The notes beneath the pieces were generated by a model. That model worked only from the letters and a program-made list of their open reading frames with translations, made no database searches and had not been told where the DNA came from. Shown here piece after piece: positions 55,406 through 64,000 of a stretch of DNA of 64,000 bases. How positions within the stretch are numbered: the first letter of the stretch is position 1; each line of letters starts with the position of its first letter. This DNA is from Diploscapter coronatus (lineage: Eukaryota; Nematoda; Chromadorea; Rhabditida; Rhabditidae). Location of the stretch: assembly GCA_964036155.1 (NCBI GenBank), contig OZ038423.1, forward strand, positions 56,559,249 to 56,623,248, read 5' to 3'. The position numbers were made by a program, and so were the translations under genes.

Positions 55406-57778
55406 TCACCGAATGCGAAGTAGATTGGTTATAGCTTTTTGTCTGGCAGGGCTAGAAATTAAAAATGAGAGCGGTATTGTTATCGACCACAAATATGCAT
55501 CGATAAATTTTATAGCACTGTAATTATATATTGAATATAATATGTTCTTGTCTTCAGAGTCACTTTTTAAAGACACAAGGTCAGTCAATAAATGTTCATA
55601 TTTAAATAAAATGCAGTTGGTTAATAATAGAGATACAATCTAAATAATATATCTTTTTACATACCGTAAAACCTTTATAGTTGAAATCCCCCTAAAATAG
55701 ACGCACTTTACACAAAATTCCAGATCTACACATTACCCAACTCAAATCATCTAAAGAAGCGGTTTATATAATATTCTTTGGAATGTGTGGCGTATTTTTA
55801 CTTTTAATTTAAGTTTCTACGATCACAAGATGATGAGATATGACCAATTGAAAATTGCGAGTTTTCCGAAAATAGAGGTTGAAACTAAAAACCACGGGAT
55901 TTCAATTAGAGGTTTTACGGAACCTTTTCATAAAGAATGACAAAATATTACATGCTGGAAAGCAAACGGGATCATCTGATATAGAATTCGTCGATTGTCT
56001 GGTCCATAATTTCGGCTTGATAATTCTGCGAAGCTTTGAAGTTTACGATAAAATGCAAAATATGCGAATGTCGAAAGAAGTGCACACATATCGATGCTCA
56101 TACCAATTAGCTAAGAAATTTGATAATTATTTTATGATATATCATTGACTAACCTCCACATATCTTACATATGAATCATTGTCTTTGAAAAGGCCTAAAA
56201 ATATTACCATTTGAATACCTGAAATAATGCCGCTGAAGATCGAAACAATCAACATGGTGTTATGCAGATAATTCCTAAATTTTTGATTAAAATAGAGTAT
56301 GTTATCGTCATGCATTCTGAATAAAATATGCTACATTTTGAATTTCAGTAGAAAGTTGTTTTTACTATCCTTTCCAGGGGTGAGTCGAAATTCTGGTTTC
56401 GGTTTCAAAATTTTTTTTATTTCATTTCGACCTATCCCTGATCCCTTCCGTCATATAATTCTATTTCAAGCCGATGCTTCACACTGAAACCTACTTGGTC
56501 AGAATTTTTGTCAGTATTTCATTTCCATACAACAGTGCATATCTTTGTAAAACTAGGCATATATTCAATAATGATAATGAGTAGCAAATAAATGGTGTTA
56601 ATATAACGAAAGAAATTAAAAACATGATACCAGTAATCATTAATTCAACAAGAAAGTAGTCCACAATTATTATATTTCCTAAAATTAAATATATGTATAT
56701 AACTTACTCAGCTTAATAAAGTTTTAGAGTTTCTATTGTTCGAATCTATATCGAGTGATGAAATATATTAATACTTGTCACTTTTAAAATAATTCAGTCT
56801 TATTGTTAAGAACATGTAAGAATAAAATTGAGAACTCTTAGTAAAAAGATAATTTGTAATATGTGATGTACTTGCCGTTTGAGTCTATATTTAAATATAC
56901 TAATATCCATACGCATCCAAAAAGTATAACAATCAAAATAACAATGAACAGATATGAAAATACACGAAATTTGATTATTATCGGATAATATGGCGCCTGA
57001 AATTAATCATTCGAAAGTATAGTCGAATTATTGTCAAGTAAATGTGAATTAAGAAAAAGGTAGGAGATTTTATTTTTTGCATTTTGAATAGTGTAATGAA
57101 AGACATTTAGTTTTTCTTATTTTTCGCACCATTTCTTAATATTTCACTTAATTCATCTATTCAATAGCCATTTTAAATAGGTACTTATATCACAACGATT
57201 TTTGGTAACATTCCCAACACCTCACATTTGATGGGAAGTATTGTCAGGAAAGTATTGCAGAAATTAAAGACTAATTTTATCATCGAAAAAGAAGTTTACA
57301 CTAGATAAAATAAGTTTAACTTAATGGTTAATGTCAATTAATATTTACTGACTGTCATAAACAAATTTTATTGCAAAAATAAAATGGTTTACCTCTCGTT
57401 TTTCATCAGTAATGCGAATGGAATATGCCATTAAAATTTGTAGTATTAGAGTAGGTATTTCAAGACATAAAGATACGACAAGAATACCTTCTGTTATTTG
57501 CCTATATTCATCGATAGCTAAAATGTGTTTATTAGACTTTGCAATTTTGACGATTCGGAATTGTCACAACGACATAGCATCGCAAAATGAAGATGACGCA
57601 ACATTTTCTCGGAAATGTTGCAACATTGTTCGGAAGAGTGCGTAGCGTTATTCACCAAAATCTTTGTTGGATAATATTTCCAGAGCTCCGTAATTTTTAG
57701 TAAAATCATGAACAATTTTGAAATTTTAATAATATTATCACCTTCAGTAGAAAAGTTCATATTGATACTATTTCGCAC
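55406..57778 (-). CDS. Nematode seven-transmembrane chemoreceptor (Sra/Sre-type superfamily)
   Basis: Seven exons (57742-57778, 57393-57517, 56876-56996, 56495-56678, 56169-56274, 55952-56110, 55406-55639) join in phase to 321 residues, the family's usual length. The ATG at 57760 is an alternative start. TM1 IPTLILQILMAYSIRI; TM2 FSYLFIVILIVILFGCVW; TM3 ends LLNICLVLQRYALLYG, an R-Y motif at the E/DRY position; TM4 MLIVSIFSGIISGIQMVIFL; TM5 SIDMCALLSTFAYFAFYRKL, followed by LSSRNYGPDNRRILYQ, which resembles the LS.R.Q..EN.R motif of Sra/Srab/Srb/Sre receptors; TM6 MIPFAFQHIVSLLLTNCIL; TM7 AIKFIDAYLWSITIPLSFLI, then a basic tail. Intron 3 uses a GC donor (GCAAGT). It lies between inverted SL1/Y RNA blocks. 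The ligand is unknown and the family assignment is tentative. Confidence 0.82.
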
Positions 57779-59040
57779 AACAAGAAATTTTCTGAAATGA
57801 ATGTAGGTTTAGATAAAATATATCTTAAAAATTAGAGTCTCAAAAAGTTATTTTGACAGGCTAAATTATGGTTTTGCTAAATAAAGTTAACCCTGATATA
57901 AGCATAACTTGAATTTTATAACTCAAAAGAGTCTACTCACCGATCTTTTATAGCCGATGGAATTCAAAGGACAAATGATTTTTAAGGCTTAATCATTTAT
58001 GCACAGAAAAGAGTCGTTTAATTGAAAGACAGGTAAAATATAAAGTTCATCCATTTTGCAAATCGACAGATGGAATTTTTCCGATAATGGTGCCTACTAT
58101 TGTAATTAACCGTTCTAATATCAAATCAAATATGCATTAATGATGACTTTAACGAAATTTAAATGCCACTGATCTTAGCCTACTCAAATATCAATACCTG
58201 CAAAGTATTATCACCTGCATTTGAAAGTTCAAACTGCTGAATTTAGTCAAATCGAAAGGGCTCATTAAATCGCTATCGTTCAATCAGAACATTTCGTAAT
58301 TTTGACCATCACAACAGCAAAGATCAAATTTAAAGACTTATATATAGAGGACGCAGGTGATATTCCCAATGTGAGGGCAGAGCTATGAAAGTATTTTTCT
58401 AGGAATCTGTAGAGCTAGATAAGATTATAGCAAAAAAAACCGCATGAAAAACGGATCAGTATAATTAAAGATGAATTTCTAAAGCGACGACCAGAAACCC
58501 TTTTTATTGTAAAGACATTTATTAGTTCTGTTTTGCTTGTTTCTGGAACATTCTGAAGTTTCTATGGGTTTTTATTATTCTCAAAATGATAGGCCATGCC
58601 CATTCTGCAATTTGAGCGCAAAATCCATGAAACAAATGCCAAATAGCTTTGCATTGCAGTATTTCAGTAAAAAAATATTTTTGAGCATGTCTTCGGGCGT
58701 CTTAACTGAATTTTATGGGATTTTCTACTCAAGATAACCAGAAAGGACTGTTCTTTCATATTCAGCTTGAGGAAATAATGAGGTCTGCAAGGCTCAAACG
58801 AACGATTTGACAACTTGGCTGTACGTTTTGATAGGCCCAATTCGTGTTTCGAGGGCATGTTCCGGAAGCAAAACTATTCCCTAGGCTCATATCTAATAGT
58901 GGGAAAAGAAAAATCAGGAAATAGTCTTCGCCAAATTTCTAGAAATTTTAGCCAAATTGACGTCCTTGACTTTGACTCCACAGAGTGGGCGGGATTTGCA
59001 CTCCTTATGTATAAATAATTCATTTAAAATGGCAAAAAAT

Positions 59041-59108
59041 ACTGGGTCAAGTTGTACCAATGAGAGGAGAAGTTCAGGTTCAGATAACTCACTGATTCCG
59101 GACCGAGT
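59041..59108 (-). ncRNA. yrn: Y RNA / stem-bulge RNA gene (right copy)
   Basis: Same RNA as the left copy on the opposite strand, with one extra C near the 3' stem (GACCCAGT). It ends before a T6 run (59034-59039 on the complement). TATA (59131-59138) starts 30 bp upstream of the RNA start at 59108. Conservation of both the stem partners and the promoter geometry argues that it is functional. Confidence 0.87.
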
Positions 59109-59130
59109 GGAAGAAGTCAGTTCTGAGGGG

Positions 59131-59138
59131 TATATATA
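59131..59138 (-). promoter_or_regulatory. TATA box of Y RNA gene (right)
   Basis: TATATATA, -30 relative to the predicted start, same geometry as the left copy. Confidence 0.8.
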
Positions 59139-59313
59139 AAGTTTCGTGAACCTATGCTGTACACTATTCTATTTTTCCATCTGTATTCCTTAGCACTTGA
59201 CTAGAATTGTTACGAAATATTTCAAAAGTTTCTGAAACATGAAATCACTAAACCTTGCGAATATTATAGACTGACACAGACACAGATTTCTATTTGATTC
59301 TTCATTCATTTGT

Positions 59314-59409
59314 GCCCTCCTGTGGGGAAGGCTGTTCCAAAATTTCGTTAGACCACTTCGAAAGAAGAGTCAGAACGTTGTTAATACCTCAAACTTGGGT
59401 AATTAAACC
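59314..59409 (-). ncRNA. sl1: SL1 spliced leader RNA gene, copy B1
   Basis: Leader at 59388-59409, GT donor, Sm site and 3' hairpin as in the A copies. It differs by two extra C in the 3' hairpin loop (59321-59326 region reads GTGGGGAA on plus). The loop change leaves the stem intact, so the RNA should still fold. Confidence 0.93.
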
Positions 59410-59732
59410 GAAGCTATCGGTGAAAATCGGCAGCTATACTGCATTTGTTCCGTATAGCAAGAAAGAGTGCAATTCGAATCTTTCACTGTCTGGTTTCCTC
59501 TTTCTCTCATCATTTTCTTTCTCTTTCCTTCTCAAGTAGACGCCCTATTTCTCTTACTGGCCGGAGGGAGAGAGAGGGTAGAGAGCGAGTATTAGTTGGA
59601 GAAGGAAAGAGTCGGACGAAAGTGGAAAGGGCGAGAAAAGTGAAGAGAAACCAGACAGTGTAAACTGCTAGGCAGTCTTGCCTGGGGTATGCGACAAAAT
59701 GTGGATATCTGCCGATTTTCACCGCTATCTTC
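59410..59732. promoter_or_regulatory. Shared bidirectional promoter of the SL1 pair B
   Basis: Nearly identical to 53698-54020 and in the same orientation. The upstream block of B2 has a few changes (CACCGCTATCTTC). Confidence 0.7.
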
Positions 59733-59826
59733 GGTTTAATTACCCAAGTTTGAGGTATTAACAACGTTCTGACTCTTCTTTCGAAGTGGTCTAACGAAAT
59801 TTTGGAACAGCCTTCCACAGGAGGGC
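59733..59826 (+). ncRNA. sl1: SL1 spliced leader RNA gene, copy B2
   Basis: Leader at 59733-59754, GT donor (GTATTAAC), Sm site AATTTTGG at 59798-59805 and 3' hairpin at 59810-59826, matching the A copies over the transcript. Confidence 0.95.
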
Positions 59827-60355
59827 ACCAATGTCGAAAATAAAGTAGAAGTCCTCCATGATTCTTGTCAAAAAAACCAAAGACTGCAATTTTTCACTTT
59901 TTATTTTGAACATTGGAAGTGAAAATTTTTCCCTTCAAAGTTTTTTTTTGGAAAAAAATCGTAAATTTTAACTTTCCAGACCAGCGTATGAGCTGAAAAT
60001 TCACCCAGTAATTCTCTTCAAGCCCAATACTTGCTTCCACGGTTTCCCCGTGTGCCTAAATTAGACGATTCTCCCAGCTTGAACTCGAATTTTTCAAATT
60101 TGGCCCCGCTTCCACTCAAAACCCGAATTTGACTTTTCGTCACAAAGAAAACGCAAATCACATCCAGACATTTCAATAAAATTGAAAATTGAAGTGAACA
60201 AATTTTATCACGGAAAAATAATAACAAAATCAACAACTTTTTGGAAGAAAACAACGGTATTTTACTCGATTTAGAAGTTAGCTTTTGCAAATTATCACAG
60301 AAAATACGTAGAAAATAGGTAAATTTCATTTTAGAAAAAAAAAATCCCCTCAAGA
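59827..60355. other. Spacer between the SL1 block and the zinc-finger gene
   Basis: No gene supported. A short open stretch after TTTCCAG at about 59980 has no family match. Confidence 0.5.
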
Positions 60356-61706
60356 TTAGGCTTTCTTGGTCTTTTTCCTGGTCGACTTGGGTTTGGGCGG
60401 GCTGTACCTGACGGTGGGCACTTTGACGGACTTGAGGTCGGACAGTTTGATGTTCGGATAGACCAGGTGCTGGTAGACGGCGGCGCGCGACGTGAAATCC
60501 ACGATTGGGTTAGATTTTTTCGGGTTTGGCGGGGGCACTGAAAAAATAGAAATAATTTTTTAAAGTGGACTTTTTTCTTATGAAAGACGAAGAATGCAAG
60601 ACCTAATTTGGGAAATTAGTTATTGTTATGCATTTTTGAAGCATACACACAAATTTTGAATTTTTACAAAAACTCACTCCGATGCTCATTCCTGTAGTGA
60701 AGCAGCGGGTTTTTGGCGGAGATTGGAGCGTGGCAAATCCCACAGGGAACGTGGTTTACTTCGCGAAAGATGCTCTAAAAATTCAGGGATTACGCTAATT
60801 TTCAAATTGTCTCCATTCATGAAGTCATAACGTAGATTTCGCTTGTGCGATCTACCCCTCGTGTATTTTTGAGTCTGAATCAAATTCTCCCTAGATTTGG
60901 GGAACGACTTTCTTTCGGAGCCGGAGTTCAATTTCAAAAATTTTTCGGAGTCAGAATCAACTCCGGCACACCACTGATATAGATATTCGTCCGAAACTGA
61001 TGATTTTTCTTTTTAACTTTTGTACCTGATGATTATCGATCATGTGTTGACATATCATTTTCCGCTTTTTGTCGACGTTGATTGGGAACTCGACGTCGCA
61101 CACAGGGCACACGATCATTTCCACTTGCGTGATGAAATTTTGCTGCAAAAATTCTCATTTTTCATTTTTATGTTTTTATCAACTTTTTGAAAAAACTCCT
61201 TTTCAGGAAAAAATGCGGAAAAAGACTGCCAACTTTCCAAGTAGCTTTAATTTCTTTACCGCAGAAAACACGTTGTACGCCCGAGAGACGTCGATATTTC
61301 CGAGGGGAATATCGTCAGGCAGAAACGAGCAACTTGGCTCTGTCGGTGGAGCGGGTCTTCTGCAAATTTGGCAAAATATTATTTTTTTGTTTGAATAACT
61401 CGAAAACGGCTGTTTCTGCTAAATTTTGGCAAATTCTTTTTCCTTAAAAAATTGAACAATTATTTTTTGTTACATTTTGGCGAAAAAAATAGTTTTCTTC
61501 CAAAAATGTAGAATGATCTTTCTACGAAATTTATATCTGAACGAAAAAAATTGCCTCGGATTTGAGCGTTTTCTCCGGGTTTCTTCAACTTGCTTCGTCG
61601 CGACTTTCCTCTTTTTGACGTCAGATTCTATCGCGGTTGTTTCCGCTTCAGATGACAGATCCGACGTCGATGGAATCTGAACGCTCGCCTTTCGTTTCGG
61701 GGGCAT
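60356..61706 (-). CDS. Two-finger CxxC-type nuclear protein, function unknown
   Basis: Exons: MPPKRKASVQIPSTSDLSSE then basic KKRKVATKQVEETRRKR (nuclear localisation-like, about 61550-61706); FLPDDIPLGNIDVSRAYNVF (about 61260-61360); finger 1 VCPVCDVEFPINVDKKRKM with ICQHMIDNH (61030-61140); finger 2 VPCGICHAPISAKNPLLHYR with NEH (60685-60775); and a Pro/Lys-rich tail ending KPKSTRKKTKKA. Both fingers have CxxC...HxxxxH spacing, so nucleic-acid binding is likely. The exon 60685-60775 to 60356-60538 join is in phase. I do not recognise an orthologue. A TTTTCAG acceptor sits 4 nt before the ATG. It is divergent from NAA25. Confidence 0.7.
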
Positions 61707-62118
61707 TTCCCTGAAAATTAGCATATTTTCCGAAAAATGCCAAAATCGAAAATTCAAGTCGTGAGTAAAAAGCAAACGAGTGAATTCTTTTCACTGCACT
61801 CGAAGTTCCGCCTACTTTTCCGTGTCTCTTTCAAAATCCGTTCTTCCATGAGTTCCTTTCTTTCTCGGCAATTATCGAATAATTATCGGATAATTGCCCC
61901 TAATTAACTGTCGATAGTTATCGTTAATTGTCCGTCTTTTGAAATTGCTCTTTGTTCCTTGAGTTTTCCACGATTTCCGTTTACTCTGACCATTGATTTT
62001 GTTCGTTAATTACCTAGAGTAAATTACCCAAATTATCCTATTTAGTTGATCAATTAAGGTTATGCTAATTGGCTGTGGGTTTGACGTTTGACGGGTCTTT
62101 CAACTGAGCGACAGAAAA
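61707..62118. promoter_or_regulatory. Divergent promoter region with phased AATT motifs
   Basis: Between the zinc-finger gene and NAA25. AATT(A/G) occurs at 61870, 61881, 61892, 61902 and 61926 (steps 11, 11, 10, 24), and further TTAATTA-type motifs at about 62008-62070. Confidence 0.5.
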
Positions 62119-63917
62119 ATGACATCCAAAGCCGATCAAGCCGTGCAGGAGAGGCGTCTCAGGCCCATTTACGGTAATTATTTTTTAAATAAAATGAAAT
62201 GAATAGAAAATAAGTTTAAAAATTTGAAAAATACACAATAAATAAAATATAAAATGAAAGATAAAACAAAATTCAGATGCCCTGGACTCGGGCAACTTCA
62301 AGAAGGCAATTCAAGAGGCCGACAAGGTGCTCAAGAAACACCCGAAAACCAACTGCGCTAAGGTTTGCAAAAATAAAGACGGATAAAAATATTGAAAAGT
62401 TATACATTTTTTAGAAAAAAGTGTTGGTAAAGAAGAAAAATGTAACTTTTCTAAAAGGAAATAAAAAATTTTAAAAATGAACGAGACGAAAATTAAAAGA
62501 AAATCTGTTAAAATTTAAATTAAGCAAATCTTTCTAGGCCCTGAAAGCGCTGGCGTTCATTCGTACGGAGCGCTTATCGGAGGCGTCGGAGATCCTCGAA
62601 GAGGTCGACACCGAAAAGGCTCAGCACGATGAGAACACCCTGAGTGCTTTGAATCACTGCTATAAGGTACGTCATTCTAAACAATGAAGGCATTTGGAAT
62701 TTTCGTGGCTTTGCAACCTTACGAAATAGTTTACATAGCGAGAGTGTTTCCCTACTTGCTCTATCCTCTTCTCCTAACCATACACTTTGACCTGGTCGCG
62801 AAGAATCCAAATTATCGAAATTAATGCTGTAGCTTGAACATTTAACACTTAGAGAAAAAAGAAAAGGGGAAATAATTGAATAATCATAGAAAATTGAAAA
62901 ATATCAATTTTCCAGGAAGCGGACGTTCCCGAAAAGCTGATTTCCTTGTACGAAAGAGCCGTTGCACAGGCGCCCACCGAGACCAATCTCACCAATCTCT
63001 TCACGGCCTATGTCAGGAATAGGTTTGGCAAAAATATCATTTTAGAAAAGTCCTCAAGAAGTGCCATATTTTAGGGACTACAAGAAACAGCAGGCCATCG
63101 CAATGAGGCTGTTCAAGGAAACCAGCAACAGTCCCTTCTTCTACTGGACCATCATGAGCATCGTTATGCAGGTATTTTTTGTTGCATTTTTCAAAGACAA
63201 TAAAAATAGTTTGAAAAAATAATAATAAATAAATAAAAACGCTATTTTAGGCTCATCAAGACCCTGCGCTCGCGCAGAAAATGTTCCTCCCTCTGGCGCA
63301 GAAGATGATGACCGCGCATCTAGTGAAAACGCCGTACAAGTATCTGCAGGGTGGGTATTTTTCCTTAACTAGCTATGGCAAATTTCATCTAATTGAAAAT
63401 TGGTGGAATTTCCTGTTTCTTGTAGATTTCGTGTAGCTTACTTGAGCCTTAAAAATACAATGTTATTTATATCAGATTCATTCGGTTAGAAACATTTTCA
63501 AGCAAATAACTAAATCTTTAAAAATCCGCTTTTCTTGTATTATAACTTGTGAGGGGCTAGATGCTGCATGCTCTTTGCAACCCACTTTCGCACGAGCCAC
63601 ACCCCTCCTTCCCCTCACTATTTCCTTCTCCCTTTTCTTTGCTATCTCTTCCGTCTCTCCAGAGCACATGCTATTTCGAGGGGTTGAGTCTAGGAGAGGA
63701 GGGTTGCAAAATGTATGCAGTATCTACCTCCTCACAAGCTATAATAGATTTGGCGGAACTTATAAAACAATTGAGGATTATAAAAATGTTCGAATTTGCA
63801 GAGATCGACCTCCACCTGATGGTGCTTGAGGGTCTGAAGCAGTACAAGGACTGCGCCGCACTTTTGCAATCGGACGAGCTTCAGCAATTCGAGCACAGCC
63901 GCTCGCAGATCATTCAG
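62119..63917 (+). CDS. NatB N-terminal acetyltransferase auxiliary subunit NAA25 (5' part; continues past window)
   Basis: Begins MTSKADQAVQERRLRPIYDA, then LDSGNFKKAIQEADKVLKKH and CAKALKALAFIRTERLSEAS. Further exons: PEKLISLYERAVAQAP, LTNLFTAYVRNRDYKKQQAI, FFYWTIMSIVMQAHQDPALA, KMFLPLAQKMMTAHLVKTP, and EIDLHLMVLEGLKQYKDCAA ending at 63917. This order of TPR-like helices and the motifs RRLRPIYD, KKQQA, YWTIMS.VMQ and MFLPLA are those of NAA25/Mdm20, which anchors NAA20 to ribosomes to acetylate MD/ME/MN/MQ N-termini. From memory, the C. elegans relative is cra-1. The gene runs off the right edge. Confidence 0.92.
63541..63743. mobile_element. ~200 bp MITE-like element in a NAA25 intron
   Basis: Terminal inverted repeats of ~44 bp: TATAACTTGTGAGGGGCTAG at 63541 through TTTGCAACCC at 63583, mirrored by GGGTTGCAAAATG...CTCACAAGCTATA at 63701-63743. 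The centre is pyrimidine-rich. No coding capacity. TA-rich flanks make a TA target duplication possible but unproven. Confidence 0.75.
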
Positions 63918-64000
63918 GTTCGCAATTTAACCCACAATTTTGGAGAATGACGTTGCAAGCCATTATCTTACCGTATATTCATGCCAATTTTGAGACAAAG

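Larger units (their letters stand above)
59030..59313 (-). repeat. Right inverted arm carrying a Y RNA gene
   Basis: Inverted copy of 54115-54400. The Y RNA and the ~120 bp nearest the SL1 gene are best conserved; the piece between TATA and the SL1 flank has drifted. Confidence 0.85.

Overview
The window is nuclear DNA of a rhabditid-type nematode. The evidence is AT-rich sequence, many short introns ending in TTTCAG, proteins that best match Caenorhabditis families (CED-6, CYK-3/USP32, UCR-1), and four genes for the nematode spliced leader 1 (SL1) RNA. It is not C. elegans itself, because the proteins I recognise differ clearly from the C. elegans ones. From memory, ucr-1, ddx-15 and ced-6 all carry C. 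elegans cosmid numbers F56D2.x, so this block looks like conserved microsynteny.

Layout, left to right. 1-9908 (-): PDZD8 homologue, an ER lipid-transfer tether whose 3' end lies outside the window; one intron holds a ~2.5 kb giant foldback element flanked by TTAA. 12475-13795 (-): small coiled-coil protein of unknown function. 14641-23101 (-): USP32/CYK-3-like EF-hand deubiquitinase. 23543-24343 (-): FAM32A homologue. 24683-25466 (+): gene encoding only a transposase-like DNA-binding domain. 26803-29438 (+): WDR37 homologue. 30207-34204 (-): CED-6/GULP engulfment adaptor. 36578-40185 (-): UCR-1-like complex III core protein. 40843-46164 (+): DHX15/Prp43 helicase. 46885-49185 (-): divergent G-protein alpha subunit. 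51238-51942 (+): secreted cysteine-rich EB-type protein. 52790-53408 (+): apparently broken gene with one SLC6-like membrane exon.

53.6-59.83 kb is the most interesting region. It has two divergent pairs of SL1 RNA genes. Beside each pair lies a Y RNA (Ro60-binding, stem-bulge) gene with a pol III type 3 layout (TATA at about -30, T-run terminator). The two SL1/Y blocks are arranged as inverted arms around ~4.6 kb that holds an intact seven-transmembrane chemoreceptor gene and the first two exons of a second one. Further right are a two-finger CxxC...H protein (60356-61706, -) and the 5' part of the NatB auxiliary subunit NAA25 (62119 onward, +), with a ~200 bp MITE-like element in an intron.

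The window therefore carries the trans-splicing donor RNA together with many protein genes that have a splice acceptor-like TTTCAG just 4-53 nt before the start codon, as expected for SL1-accepting transcripts. Several introns also contain helically phased AATT motifs or a recurring AAGTTTCAAA motif. Exon coordinates are hand-derived. They were phase-checked in full for the chemoreceptor, the EB protein, the coiled-coil gene and the HTH gene, and less completely elsewhere.
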